Assembly: GCA_036555725.1 (NCBI GenBank)
Contig: DATBKU010000062.1
Span: forward strand, 62,001-126,000
Direction of reading: 5' to 3'
DNA length: 64,000 bases
Origin: CALAED01 sp036555725
GTDB lineage: Bacteria > Actinomycetota > Actinomycetes > Streptosporangiales > Streptosporangiaceae
The position numbers and the translations under genes were made by a program. Below, in pieces: positions 11,985 through 22,357 of this stretch; position 1 is the first letter of the stretch; each line of letters starts with the position of its first letter. Below the pieces are notes generated by a model. The model ran no database searches. It worked only from the letters and a program-made list of their open reading frames with translations, and had not been told where the DNA came from.

Positions 11985-13763
11985 TTAACCGGGATACGCG
12001 GGCGCTTGGCCCTTCGCGAAGCAGTCCCACTCGCTGATCGGATCGTTCTCGTCGTGTTGCCGGCAGATCTTGTCGGCGTTCTCGGCCCGCATGCCGACCA
12101 GCACCGGCGAGCCGGGCAGCGCGGTGATCGAGGTCATGTCGGTGCCGCCCGAGCCGATGACGCGAAGGGGGCCGCCGCTGACCGGCACTTGATAAGGCAC
12201 AACATTCGGTTGCCGTTGTGTACTACCCAGGACGACGAGTTCGTCGGCGTTGCGCCAGGCCAGGTCCTTGGCGTTCACAATCTCGGAGCCGAGGAACAGG
12301 AACTGCGCCACGGTCGGGACGCCGAACTCCCACAGGATCCGGCCCATCTGGAGCTGCGCGCGCTCCCCCGTCTTGGCGATGGCGGCGATCCGGACGCCGT
12401 CGCGCGCGACCCGCAACGCCATAACGTGGTTCGGGCTGAGATCCCACTCGTGGACCTCGACGGGCTCCTTGTTCTTTTCCTTGATCCAGAGCCGGGAGCG
12501 GTCGCCATAGTTCTCCAGCATCCAGAGCGTGCCGCTGCGGTCCCACGTCGGCGCGATGAAGCGCCCGCCAGGGTCCGGGGCGTGCAGCACCGGGCGCGGT
12601 GCGTCACGCCCGATGTCGCCCTGCAGGACGGTGTCGCCGGACTCGTTCAACCCCGCGACCGACTTCTCGTCGAGCGAGATCGCCGGACGGTGGAGCCGGG
12701 TACGGCCCGATGGGTCGACCCGTTGCGGCAGGTCGCCTTTGAGCTGTTCGAACTGGCCGTCGTCGCCGCTCAGGTAGACCGGCGCGGACTGACCGGCCTC
12801 GCGAGGCGGCACCTTGTCGGCGTCGTTGTGGCGCCAGTCGCTCGGCGACTGTGTAGCGCCCATACCGGGCGGGCTCATCGTCTCGCCGTCGATCTGCAGC
12901 CGCAACCGGGTCACCTCGGGCAGCTGCCGCAGCGTCCACATGAGCTGCGCCGACATGCCCGACAGGCTGCCCCCCATGGCCTCCTTGCTCAGGTTGACCG
13001 TCGCCACCCCGTCGGTGACGTCGACTCCTTTGCCGAGCAGCTTCGTGTCCGGCGGGAAGTCCGAGCGCACGGCCTTGGTCAGCCAGGACGTAGGTCCGCC
13101 GAGCGCGGCCCGGACCAGCTGGCTGGGCAGCTCCGGCCGGTTCATCAGCGGCAGGTAGATCGGATTCGGCACGAGCACCTTGCCGTCGGGCGCGAAGTAA
13201 TACAGGTTCAGCGTGCGGAAGGCGCGTTCCACGTCGCGCTGACCGAGCAGCATGCCGGTGAGCAGCTGGTTGGGCAGCGCCGTGATCCGCCACTGGCCGT
13301 GCGCGTCCTTGGCGAGCTGGAAGACCTCGTCGATCTTGTCGGGGTACGCCAGGTACTGCCCGTCCGTGCTGATCGTGCCGAGCTGCCGGCCCGTCACCTC
13401 AACCCTGTCGGTGAGCTCCGCGATGGTCAGCGGCCGATCGTACACAGTGATGCCCGGACGGTTGGTGGGCTCCCACTTCGTCTTCGGCGCGAGGTACTTC
13501 CGGGCCACCGCATGTCCGTCGTCGAACGCGGCGGAGGCGGTGAGGAAGCCCTGCACGATCTGGCTCTTCGACCAATTACGCCCGGGTGGGACCGGGATGA
13601 GCCGTACGTACGGATCGTCGACCGGCGCGCGCTCGGGAGCCGTGCCGGAGACAACCCGGCCGCCGGTCGGCACGTTGACGCATCCGGCGAGGGCCACGGT
13701 GACGCCGAGCGCGACCGCGACCAGGGCGTGTCTCTTAGAGACCATGGGACCGCGACCGCTCAT
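11985..13763 (-). CDS. lpqB: Lipoprotein LpqB
   Basis: 592 residues. A signal peptide with lipobox LAGC puts the lipidated Cys at residue 28, so the protein is anchored on the outer face of the membrane. A GerMN-like pair follows (about 60-330; e.g. VRAALGGPTSWL), then a beta-propeller domain to the C-terminus. LpqB is known to contact the extracellular sensor of MtrB and tune MtrA signalling, cell division and envelope homeostasis. The ATG at 13763 overlaps the mtrB stop (ATGA), which decides the start over the much longer open frame to 13964. Confidence 0.95.
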   Translation of the reverse strand: MSGRGPMVSKRHALVAVALGVTVALAGCVNVPTGGRVVSGTAPERAPVDDPYVRLIPVPPGRNWSKSQIVQGFLTASAAFDDGHAVARKYLAPKTKWEPTNRPGITVYDRPLTIAELTDRVEVTGRQLGTISTDGQYLAYPDKIDEVFQLAKDAHGQWRITALPNQLLTGMLLGQRDVERAFRTLNLYYFAPDGKVLVPNPIYLPLMNRPELPSQLVRAALGGPTSWLTKAVRSDFPPDTKLLGKGVDVTDGVATVNLSKEAMGGSLSGMSAQLMWTLRQLPEVTRLRLQIDGETMSPPGMGATQSPSDWRHNDADKVPPREAGQSAPVYLSGDDGQFEQLKGDLPQRVDPSGRTRLHRPAISLDEKSVAGLNESGDTVLQGDIGRDAPRPVLHAPDPGGRFIAPTWDRSGTLWMLENYGDRSRLWIKEKNKEPVEVHEWDLSPNHVMALRVARDGVRIAAIAKTGERAQLQMGRILWEFGVPTVAQFLFLGSEIVNAKDLAWRNADELVVLGSTQRQPNVVPYQVPVSGGPLRVIGSGGTDMTSITALPGSPVLVGMRAENADKICRQHDENDPISEWDCFAKGQAPAYPG

Positions 13764-15469
13764 CGCACGCCGCCCGCATCCGGAGCGGGGTTCCCGCCCG
13801 TAGGGTGGGGGGCCAGCTCGATCTCGGCGAAGGCAATCGGGCTCAGCTCCACGTCCGGCGGTACGAGAGGAAGCGGCGATCCGCGCAGCTCGGCCCCGGC
13901 GACGCGGGGCAGCGACAGGCGGAACTGGGAGCCCCTGCCCGGCTCGCCCCAGGCCTGCAGCCATCCGCCGTGCAGCTGGGCGTCCTCCCTGGCGATGGAG
14001 AGCCCGAGGCCGGTGCCGCCGGTCGTGCGGGCGCGCGCCGGGTCGGCCCGCCAGAACCGGTCGAAGACCATCTGTGCCTCTCCCGGCCGGAGCCCGACGC
14101 CGTGATCTCGTACGGCCAGCGCGACGGCGTCACGATCGGCGGCCACCGTAACCACGATTTCCTCACCTTCGCCGTGCTCGACGGCGTTGACCAGCAGGTT
14201 GCGCAGGATCCGCTCGACTCGGCGCCAGTCGACCTCGGCCATGCACGGCTCGCCGGGCAGGTGCAGTTGCACCCTGCTGCCCTTGCGGTCGGCCAAGCGC
14301 TCGGTGTCGTCCACGGCGCGCAGCACGAGGTCGCGAATGTCCACCGACTCGGCGTCGAGGGTGGCCGCGCCCGCATCATGCCGGCTGATCTCCAGCAGGT
14401 CGGCGAGCAGCGCCTCGAACCGCTCCAATTGGTTCTGCAGCAGTTCGGCGGAGCGACCCACCGCCGGATCGAACTCCTCGCGGCGCTCGTACAGCAGGTC
14501 GGCGGCGATCCGGATCGTGGTGAGCGGGGTGCGCAGCTCGTGTGAGACGTCCGACACGAACTGCCGCTGCACCTGGGACAGCTCCTCCAACTGGAGGATC
14601 TTCTCCTGGAGGTTGGCGGCCATGTCGTTGAAGGACGTGGCCAGCCGCGCCAGGTCGTCCTCCCCGCGCACCTTCATGCGCTCTTCGAGCCGCCCGGCCG
14701 CGAGCCGTTCGGCCGCCTGGGCGGCCAGCCGTGTCGGCACCACCACCTGCCGGGTTACCACGGACGCGATCGCGGCGAGGAGCAGTACCAAGGCGGCGCC
14801 CACGCCGACCAGCGTGCTCTGCACGAACGTGAGCGTCTGCTGCTCCTGGGCGAGCGGGAACAGGTAGTACAGCTCGAACCTGCCGAGGTGGGCGCCGACG
14901 ATCAGTCCCGCCTCGGAGGGTCGATTGTTGTAGTACAGCTGCCCATACGTACGCGGCCGGTCCAAGCTCGAGGAGGCCCTTGCCACCTGCGCGCGCAGCC
15001 GGGCCGGCACGCTTCGCAACTGAACGTCGTTGGTCGCCAGGCCGCCGAACTGGTAGACGTCGGCGTCCGACGGGCTCGTCAGGATGACGACCTGATAAAG
15101 CCCGGACGGGCCGCTACGGCTGGCGAGGTCCGTGGCGGCCGTACCGAGCCTGGCCCGGACGTCGGTGGGATCCTCGGTGTCAATGCCGGTCAAGTCGCGC
15201 TGGGCAACCGACAGGCCCTCCTCGACCTGCAACGCCGCCGCCTTCTCCTTCGCGTCGAGCAGCGCCGTGGTGATCTGCTGCATCAAGAACACACCGAGCA
15301 CCGCGACCACGATGACCGAAATGGCCAGCGTGCTGGCGACGACCCGCAGCTGGATCGATCGCCGCCAGCGGGCGTACGCGCGCCGGGTCACGCCGCGTGA
15401 CACCCTGCGGAGGGTGCCGAGCCCGCGGCGGATGCGGGCCTTCGCTGCCTGCCAAACCGGCGCCTTCAC
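13760..15469 (-). CDS. mtrB: Sensor histidine kinase MtrB
   Basis: 569 residues with two membrane helices at about 42-64 and 216-238, bounding an extracellular sensor. A HAMP linker, the HisKA box SHELRTPLTTIR (phospho-His310) and a HATPase domain (LRNLLVNAVEHGEGEE; GGTGLGLSIA) follow. It phosphorylates MtrA in response to envelope or osmotic cues and is tuned by LpqB. It lies 31 bp downstream of mtrA and overlaps lpqB by 4 bp, so the three form one operon. The C-terminal tail after the ATPase domain is Pro-rich. Confidence 0.96.
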   Translation of the reverse strand: MKAPVWQAAKARIRRGLGTLRRVSRGVTRRAYARWRRSIQLRVVASTLAISVIVVAVLGVFLMQQITTALLDAKEKAAALQVEEGLSVAQRDLTGIDTEDPTDVRARLGTAATDLASRSGPSGLYQVVILTSPSDADVYQFGGLATNDVQLRSVPARLRAQVARASSSLDRPRTYGQLYYNNRPSEAGLIVGAHLGRFELYYLFPLAQEQQTLTFVQSTLVGVGAALVLLLAAIASVVTRQVVVPTRLAAQAAERLAAGRLEERMKVRGEDDLARLATSFNDMAANLQEKILQLEELSQVQRQFVSDVSHELRTPLTTIRIAADLLYERREEFDPAVGRSAELLQNQLERFEALLADLLEISRHDAGAATLDAESVDIRDLVLRAVDDTERLADRKGSRVQLHLPGEPCMAEVDWRRVERILRNLLVNAVEHGEGEEIVVTVAADRDAVALAVRDHGVGLRPGEAQMVFDRFWRADPARARTTGGTGLGLSIAREDAQLHGGWLQAWGEPGRGSQFRLSLPRVAGAELRGSPLPLVPPDVELSPIAFAEIELAPHPTGGNPAPDAGGVR

Positions 15470-15500
15470 GAACCGGCCTCTCGCTGCTCGGGGGTAAGTC

Positions 15501-16178
15501 TCAGGCGGGACCGGCCTTGTAACCCACGCCGCGTACGGTGACGACGATCTCGGGGTGCTCGGGGTCCCGCTCGATCTTCGCCCGCAGGCGCTGCACGTGC
15601 ACGTTGACGAGCCGGGTGTCGGCGGCGTGCCGGTAGCCCCATACCTGCTCGAGCAGCACCTCGCGGGTGAACACCTGACGCGGCTTGCGGGCCAGCGCCA
15701 CCAGCAGGTCGAACTCGAGCGGGGTCAGCGGGATGTTGCGCTCGGCGCGCTTGACGGAGTGCCCTGCGACGTCGATCGTGATGTCGCCGATCTGCAGCAC
15801 CTCCGGAGCCGGCTCGTCCGTACGGCGCAGCCGCGCCCGGACCCGGGCGACCAGTTCCTTCGGCTTGAACGGCTTGACGATGTAGTCGTCGGCGCCGGAC
15901 TCGAGGCCGAGGACGACGTCGACGGTGTCGCTCTTGGCCGTCAGCATCACGATCGGCACGCCGGACTCGGCGCGGATCTGCCGGCACACGTCGATGCCGT
16001 CGGCACCGGGCAGCATTAGGTCAAGGAGAACAAGGTCCGGCCTCGTCTCCCGGAACGCCTCGATCGCCTTGTCACCGTCGTGCACGAACGACGGCTCGAA
16101 GCCCTCGCCGCGCAGGACGATGCCGAGCATCTCGGCGAGAGCAAGGTCGTCGTCGACGACCAGTACGCGTCCTTTCAT
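15501..16178 (-). CDS. mtrA: Response regulator MtrA (OmpR family)
   Basis: 225 residues from the ATG at 16178; a second in-frame ATG at 16187 adds three residues. The receiver has acidic VVDDD, phospho-acceptor Asp53 (LVLLDLMLPG) and Lys in IVKPFKPKEL. The OmpR-type winged helix is C-terminal (LTPLEFDLLVALARKP; TRLVNVHVQRLRAKIE). A TACAGT hexamer on the minus strand (16197 to 16192) sits where a -10 box would give a nearly leaderless message from 16187. MtrA controls division, cell-wall and replication genes in actinobacteria. Confidence 0.96.
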   Translation of the reverse strand: MKGRVLVVDDDLALAEMLGIVLRGEGFEPSFVHDGDKAIEAFRETRPDLVLLDLMLPGADGIDVCRQIRAESGVPIVMLTAKSDTVDVVLGLESGADDYIVKPFKPKELVARVRARLRRTDEPAPEVLQIGDITIDVAGHSVKRAERNIPLTPLEFDLLVALARKPRQVFTREVLLEQVWGYRHAADTRLVNVHVQRLRAKIERDPEHPEIVVTVRGVGYKAGPA

Positions 16179-16968
16179 GGCCCTCATCGCTACTGTAGTT
16201 AGGAGAGCGAAATGCCCTAGTCGAGCCAGGCTACCTGCGTTGTTGCAATGCGCGAGCCCCTAACTTGCGGTGCGGGACAACCGGCACCCGCTCTCCGGAT
16301 AACACCGACCGCCGGATTGTAGACAGGTCTCCGCACTGACGCGCTGGATGACCAGCAATTCGTCTGTGCCTCCACGGAGCCCGATCCACGACCGGAACCG
16401 GCTTCCTCCCTATCTTCTAGTGTGCGGCAGCGGGGCATGATCGGGAAGATCCGGTCCCGAACGGGTTTCCGGACGTCCCATAACCGGTTGGCGAGAAATT
16501 CGACGATCTCGGCGCGACAGCAGTACGCTGCGTGTCGATTCAGCGGCAAGATGTGATTTTCCGGGTCCGACCAGCCCAGATCCGGAAGGGGGGAGAAGCC
16601 ATGGGGGTTTCCTGGCAGCGGGGAGGTCGCCGGCGCCACGGCGACTGACCTCGGCGCTCCGGGTCGACGGGTTCGGCGCGACCGGCGCTATGCGCCGCCC
16701 CGCGCCGCCGCCGGCCCGTCCCCGGAACGGAACGGCGCCGAGGCTCGGGGCTGAGTTGGGGCGCGGCGATCGAGGTACGTCCGGAATGCGCCGGTGACGG
16801 ACCGGGTATGCAGGGCGAGACCGGACGAGTCGGCCGATCGTGCGAGGATGACGTACGTCATCGACGGGGAGACGGGAGAGCCTGTCAGCCGGGCCCTCCG
16901 AGAGCCGGGGGCACCGTCCAGGTCGGTGATCGCGTACGGATCCGCGAACAGGCGCCCCGGGAGAGTGC
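16179..16968. other. 790-bp region between mtrA and the envelope cluster
   Basis: Divergent promoter region. Base composition is less GC-rich than flanking genes between about 16190 and 16560. It contains the mtrA promoter at its left end and a tiny ORF with an unusually strong ribosome binding site (16601-16648). Longer frames (e.g. 16217-16639 minus, 16794-17030 plus) have no recognisable domain and look like chance. Confidence 0.5.
16601..16648 (+). CDS. Possible 15-residue leader peptide
   Basis: ATG at 16601 is preceded by GGAAGGGGGGAG (16583-16594), one of the strongest ribosome binding sites in the window, and encodes a short, very basic peptide MGVSWQRGGRRRHGD. Its 3' end forms a hairpin (GTCGCCG/CGGCGAC, 16626-16632 with 16639-16645). 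The next gene starts 320 bp downstream. It could be a translated leader or a small protein; the sequence is not one I recognise. Confidence 0.35.
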   Translation: MGVSWQRGGRRRHGD

Positions 16969-18117
16969 ATGTCGGACGGGCAGGCGTGGGCCGCGCCGGG
17001 TTCCGGTGTGCCCCCCGACCGGCTCGGTGACCGCCCGCCGCCTGCCGAAAGCAACGGCCACGCGGACGCCGGTCCCCCGCCCGACGGCTGGCTCGGCGCC
17101 GACCGGGCCGATCTGCTGGGCGGCGACATCCCGCTGCGCCCGCTCGGCGTCGCGGAGATCCTCGACGGGGCCATCGTCAACATCCGGCACAACCCGCGCG
17201 GCGTGCTCGGACTGTCCCTGGCCATCACCACGGTGGTCCAGGTGCTGCAGTCGCTCGTCACCTACTACCTCATCGGCGACTCCGCCCGCGACGAGATCAC
17301 GCCGGTTCCGATCATGCGGTCGCTGGGTGCGCAGTTCACAGTGAGCCTGCTCGGTCTGCTGATGTCGGCGTTCGCCGTGCTGCTGCTGGCCGGCGTCCTC
17401 GCGCCCGCAATGGGCCGTACGCTGTTCGGCCTGCCGGCCGGGCGCGGTCAGGTGTGGCGCGACGCCAGACCCCGGGTCGGCCGGCTGCTCGGCGTGGCCA
17501 CGCTGATCATGGTGATCTCCGTGGGGGCGGGGGCGCTGCCGGTCGTGCCCTTCGTCATCGCCGCCGCCACTCCGGATAGCCCGGTCGGCATCGGCATTCT
17601 CACCGGGGTCATCGGGTTCTCGGTCGGCTTCGTGCTGATGGTCTGGCTGTACGTCCTGTTCGTCCTGGCCGCGCCGGCGGTGGTCATGGAGCGCCGGGGG
17701 GCCTTCGGCTCGCTGGCGCGCGCCCGGCGGCTGGTCCGGGGCCGGTGGTGGCGTACCTGCGGGATCCTGCTGCTCACCCTGCTGATCACGATCTTCATGG
17801 GCTTCTTCGCGCTGCGCATCCCGTTCGTGGTCGCGGAGTTCGTGTTCTTCGGCAACGACCTCAGCGGCACCGAGGTGTTCCTCCAGCTGGCCCTCGACAC
17901 CGCCGGCCGCATCGTTAGCTGGACGCTCACCACGCCGTTCGACGCCGGGGTGATCGCGCTGCTGTACATCGACCGCCGGATGCGCCGCGAGGGCTTCGAC
18001 CTGGAGCTGCAGACCCGGGACAGCGCCGACCTGAACCCGGCCGACTTCCTCGACCTGTGGCGGCCGGCCCAGGTCGCCGCCGCGACCGGCCCGCACGACC
18101 CGGGACGGCGCCCTTGA
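16969..18117 (+). CDS. Membrane protein with glycerophosphoryl diester phosphodiesterase membrane-domain fold
   Basis: 382 residues. After a Pro-rich cytoplasmic N-terminus comes the hallmark LRPLGVAEILDGAIVNIRHNPRG, then about six transmembrane helices. The family (GPDPase_memb-type, DUF7847-like) is membrane-only and lacks the phosphodiesterase catalytic domain, so no enzyme activity should be assumed. The start ATG at 16969 has GGGAGAG. It is the first of five co-directional genes with overlapping ends (DUF4129, DUF4350, MoxR, DUF58), a set often found beside mtrA in actinobacteria, probably acting on the envelope. Confidence 0.8.
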   Translation: MSDGQAWAAPGSGVPPDRLGDRPPPAESNGHADAGPPPDGWLGADRADLLGGDIPLRPLGVAEILDGAIVNIRHNPRGVLGLSLAITTVVQVLQSLVTYYLIGDSARDEITPVPIMRSLGAQFTVSLLGLLMSAFAVLLLAGVLAPAMGRTLFGLPAGRGQVWRDARPRVGRLLGVATLIMVISVGAGALPVVPFVIAAATPDSPVGIGILTGVIGFSVGFVLMVWLYVLFVLAAPAVVMERRGAFGSLARARRLVRGRWWRTCGILLLTLLITIFMGFFALRIPFVVAEFVFFGNDLSGTEVFLQLALDTAGRIVSWTLTTPFDAGVIALLYIDRRMRREGFDLELQTRDSADLNPADFLDLWRPAQVAAATGPHDPGRRP

Positions 18118-18788
18118 GCCTCCTGCGGTACGTCGACCCGGTGCACCTCGCGCGGTACGTCGACCCGGTAGGCCGAGATCAGGCCCGAGAGCTGGCCCGC
18201 CGGGAGCTCGAAAAGCCGATCTACCATCGCGACGACCCGTCCCTCGTGCAGCGGTTCCTCGACAAGGTCAACGACTGGATCGACTCCCTGAACCGTACGG
18301 TCTCCGGTGCCGGCCAGCACGACGGCGGCAGCGGCTGGATCGCGCTGGCCGTCATCATCGGCATTCTCGTCCTCGTCGTGATCGTGATCATGTGGCGGCT
18401 GGGCGCCGTGCGCGGGTCGGCGGCGCGCAAGAACGGCCTGCTGGAGGACAAGCCGAAGACGGCCAAGGACTACCGCGCCGAGGCGGAACGGCACGCGGCG
18501 GCCGGCGAGTGGGCCCAAGCCATCCGGGAACGGCTCCGGGCGATCGCGCGCGACCTGGAGGAACGGGTCATTCTCGACCCCCGGCCCGGCCGTACGGCCG
18601 ATGAGCTGGCCACCGAGGCCGGCGCGGCGCTGCCCGACCTCGCCGAAGACCTCACCGCGGCGGTCCGGATCTTCGACGACGTCTGGTATGGCGACCGGCC
18701 CGGCACCCCGGACGGATACGCGCAGCTCACACGGCTCGACGAGCACGTGCGCTCAACCAAGCCCCGCCCCTTGGAGCCCACCTCATGA
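18114..18788 (+). CDS. DUF4129 membrane protein
   Basis: 224 residues from a TTG at 18114 that overlaps the previous stop (TTGA). One transmembrane helix lies at about residues 80-102 (IALAVIIGILVLVVIVIMW). The DUF4129 domain follows (ERHAAAGEWAQAIRERLRAIARDLEERVILDPRPGRTADE split over about 125-165), ending with FDDVWYG. In other bacteria DUF4129 is often fused to transglutaminase-like proteins and is found with MoxR/DUF58. Function is unknown; it is probably part of a membrane complex with the neighbouring genes. A GTG- or ATG-type start is absent near the N-terminus. Confidence 0.85.
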   Translation: MSLLRYVDPVHLARYVDPVGRDQARELARRELEKPIYHRDDPSLVQRFLDKVNDWIDSLNRTVSGAGQHDGGSGWIALAVIIGILVLVVIVIMWRLGAVRGSAARKNGLLEDKPKTAKDYRAEAERHAAAGEWAQAIRERLRAIARDLEERVILDPRPGRTADELATEAGAALPDLAEDLTAAVRIFDDVWYGDRPGTPDGYAQLTRLDEHVRSTKPRPLEPTS

Positions 18789-19950
18789 CCGCGAGCACCA
18801 CCACGGCGGGGCAGGTCGCCAGGCGGCGGTGGGTGAGCGTGCGCGGCGTGCTGCTCGCCGTGCTCGGGCTCGTCATCGTCGTGATCGTGCTGGCCGCGCT
18901 GCAGCCGCGCGAGCAGCCGCAGGACCTCGACCCCGAGTCGCCGAGCGCCGGCGGGGCTCGCGCGCTCGTGCAGATCATGGGCCAGAACGGCAGGCAAGTG
19001 ACGGTGAACCGGTCCGTCGCGCAGGCCGCGGATGTCGTCCGGTCCCAGCCGGACACCGTGCTGGTCGTGGTGCGGTCCGAGCGGCTGGGCACCGACGACC
19101 TCGCCACGCTGCGCGCGCTGCCCGGCGATCTGCTGCTCGTCGACCCGACCCGGTCGGTACTGGACGAGCTGGCGCCGGGCATACGGCCGGCGGCCGACTC
19201 GATCGACGAGATCGTGGCTCCCCAATGTGGGCTGGCCGCGGCGGGTCAGGCGGGGGACGTGGACTTCGGGACCGGCACGACGTATGAGGCGCCGCCGGAG
19301 GCCACCGCCTGCTACCCGGTCGACGGAATTCCGCACGTCGTACGGTTGACCGCGGCCGACAGCCGTACGGTCACCGTCGTGGGCTCGCGGTTCCCGTTCT
19401 CCAACGACGGGCTGAGCCATAACGGGAACGCCGCCCTGGCCATGAACCTGGCCGGCGAGCGGGCCGCGACGGTCTGGCTGATGCCACCGCTGCCGCAGCC
19501 GGGGGCGCACCGCGACAAGACGTTCGGCGACCTCGTCCCGCTCGGCGTGAAGCTGGCGATCCTGCAGCTCGGCATCGCCGTACTGATCGTCGCACTGTGG
19601 CGGTCCAGGCGGCTCGGACCCGTCGTGGCCGAGCCGCTGCCCGTGGTCGTCCGCTCGGCCGAGGCGGTGGAGGGCCGCGCCCGGCTGTACCGGTCCCGGC
19701 GGGCCAGGGACCGCGCGGCGGACGCGCTGCGGGCCGGCGCCCGGGAACGTCTCGTCCGGCTGCTCGGGCTGCCGAGCAGCGCCGCGCAGGACATGTCCAT
19801 GGCCGCGCAGGTCACCGCCGCCGTCGCCGAGCGGACCGATCAACCCCAGGCGGCGATCGGCCACGCCCTGTACGGTCCTGCACCAATGGACGACGCGGAG
19901 CTGGTGGGGCTCGCCGACTACCTTGACAATCTGGAAGGGCAGGTACGCCG

Positions 19951-19957
<7 letters not shown>
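18785..19957 (+). CDS. DUF4350 domain protein
   Basis: 390 residues. One N-terminal membrane helix is at about 21-41 (LLAVLGLVIVVIVLAAL), then an extracytoplasmic domain with a Rossmann-like start (SAGGARALVQIMGQNGRQV; LLLVDPTRSVLDEL) typical of DUF4350, and a second helix near residues 255-275. A basic cytoplasmic tail of about 110 residues follows. The ATG overlaps the DUF4129 stop (ATGA) and the gene end overlaps moxR by 7 bp. Two Cys in the extracytoplasmic part (QCGL, ACYP) might form a disulfide. Function unknown. Confidence 0.85.
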
Positions 19958-20925
<968 letters not shown>

Positions 20926-20974
20926 CGGTCCCGATGAGCGAGCCGGGCGCCGCCCACGAGCGGGAGACTCCGCC

Positions 20975-22267
20975 ATGGCACTGACCGGGCGGACTGGGCT
21001 CCTCGCGGCCCTCGGCGCACTCGTGTTGCTCTTCGTACCGGGCTGGCTGACACTGCTCGCCGTCGAGGGCGTGCTGCTCGCCGGCGTGATCGCCGACTTC
21101 TCGCTCGCCGGAAACGTCCGCCGGCTGGCCCTGCACCGGTCGGGCGACACGAACGTACGGCTCGGGGAGACCGCGGACGTCACGCTGATTCTGGAGAACC
21201 TCGGGCGCCGCTCCGTACGGGCCCGTGTGCGCGACGCGTGGCCGCCCAGTGCGGGTGCGACGCCCCGCTCGGTACGGCTGACCGTGCCGCCCGGGGAACG
21301 CCGCCGCGTGGACATGCTGCTGCGGCCCACCCGGCGCGGCGACCGGCAGGCCGTCACCTCGACCGTCCGGTCGTACGGGCCGCTGGGCCTGGCCGCACGG
21401 CAGCTGTCCCGGCCCGCGCCGTGGACCCTGCGGGTGCTGCCGGCCTTCCCGTCGCGCCGCCACCTGCCGGGGAAGCTGGCCCGGCTGCGGGAGCTGACCG
21501 GCCAGCACGTCGCGCTGATCCGCGGGCAGGGCACCGAGTTCGACTCGCTGCGGGAGTACGTCGACGGCGACGACGTCCGGTCGATCGACTGGCGGGCCAC
21601 GGCCCGGCGAGCCGACGTGGTGGTACGGACGTGGCGCCCGGAACGCGATCGCCGCATCCTCCTCGTCCTCGACACCGGCCGTACGTCCGCGGGGCGGGTC
21701 GGCGACATCCCCCGTCTCGACTGTTCGATGGACGCCGCCCTCCTGCTGGCCGCGCTGGCCTCCCGGGCGGGCGACCGGGTGGAGATGCTGGCGTACGACC
21801 GGCGGGTGCGGGCCCGCGTCGAGAGCGTCGCCCGTACCGAGGTGCTGCCCGCGATGGTGCAGGCCATGGCGCCGCTCGAACCAGCCCTCATCGAGTCCGA
21901 CGCCGCCGGCATGGTTTCCACGATCATGGCCAGGGTGCGGCAGCGCTGCCTGGTCGTCCTGCTCACCGAGCTCAACACGGCCGCGATCGAGGAGGGCCTG
22001 CTGCCGCTGTTGCCGCGGCTCACCTCGCGGCACCTGCTGATGCTGGCAGCCGTATCCGACCCCCGGGTGACCGAGATGGCCGGCGCGCGCGGCGACCTGA
22101 CCTCCGTCTACGAGGCCGCCGCCGCCGAACGCGCCACCGCCGAACGCCGCCGCCTCACCGCCGAGCTCCGCCGCCACGGCGTCGAAGTGGTCGACGCGCC
22201 TCCGGACGACATCGCCCCCACCCTCGCCGACGCCTACCTCGCCCTGAAAGCCGCCGGTCGCCTCTAA
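20975..22267 (+). CDS. DUF58 domain protein
   Basis: 430 residues. Two N-terminal membrane helices (residues about 7-50) precede an immunoglobulin-like segment and the DUF58 core, whose hallmark FDSLREYVDGDDVRSIDWRA lies at about 180-199. After it comes a VWA-like region (ILLVLDTGRTSAGR). DUF58 proteins are the usual clients of MoxR ATPases and are thought to work in envelope processes. The ATG at 20975 has GGGAGACTCC. It closes the plus-strand operon; the next gene, spoIIM, runs in the opposite direction. Confidence 0.92.
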   Translation: MALTGRTGLLAALGALVLLFVPGWLTLLAVEGVLLAGVIADFSLAGNVRRLALHRSGDTNVRLGETADVTLILENLGRRSVRARVRDAWPPSAGATPRSVRLTVPPGERRRVDMLLRPTRRGDRQAVTSTVRSYGPLGLAARQLSRPAPWTLRVLPAFPSRRHLPGKLARLRELTGQHVALIRGQGTEFDSLREYVDGDDVRSIDWRATARRADVVVRTWRPERDRRILLVLDTGRTSAGRVGDIPRLDCSMDAALLLAALASRAGDRVEMLAYDRRVRARVESVARTEVLPAMVQAMAPLEPALIESDAAGMVSTIMARVRQRCLVVLLTELNTAAIEEGLLPLLPRLTSRHLLMLAAVSDPRVTEMAGARGDLTSVYEAAAAERATAERRRLTAELRRHGVEVVDAPPDDIAPTLADAYLALKAAGRL

Positions 22268-22357
22268 TCCATCGACCTTTCGTCCGGCGCCCACTCCGGC
22301 GTTTTGAAAACAGAGCATCCAGTTCCCGTCGACATCGGCCTGGATGCGCTGATGTGA

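Noticed and set aside
13764..13964. N-terminal extension of lpqB
   Set aside because: The extra 67 residues overlap mtrB and lack a signal peptide; the ATG at 13763 with ATGA overlap gives a proper lipoprotein signal with LAGC.
16217..16639. 140-residue minus-strand frame between mtrA and the envelope cluster
   Set aside because: No ribosome binding site, no domain and codon use unlike the neighbours; it covers the mtrA promoter region.
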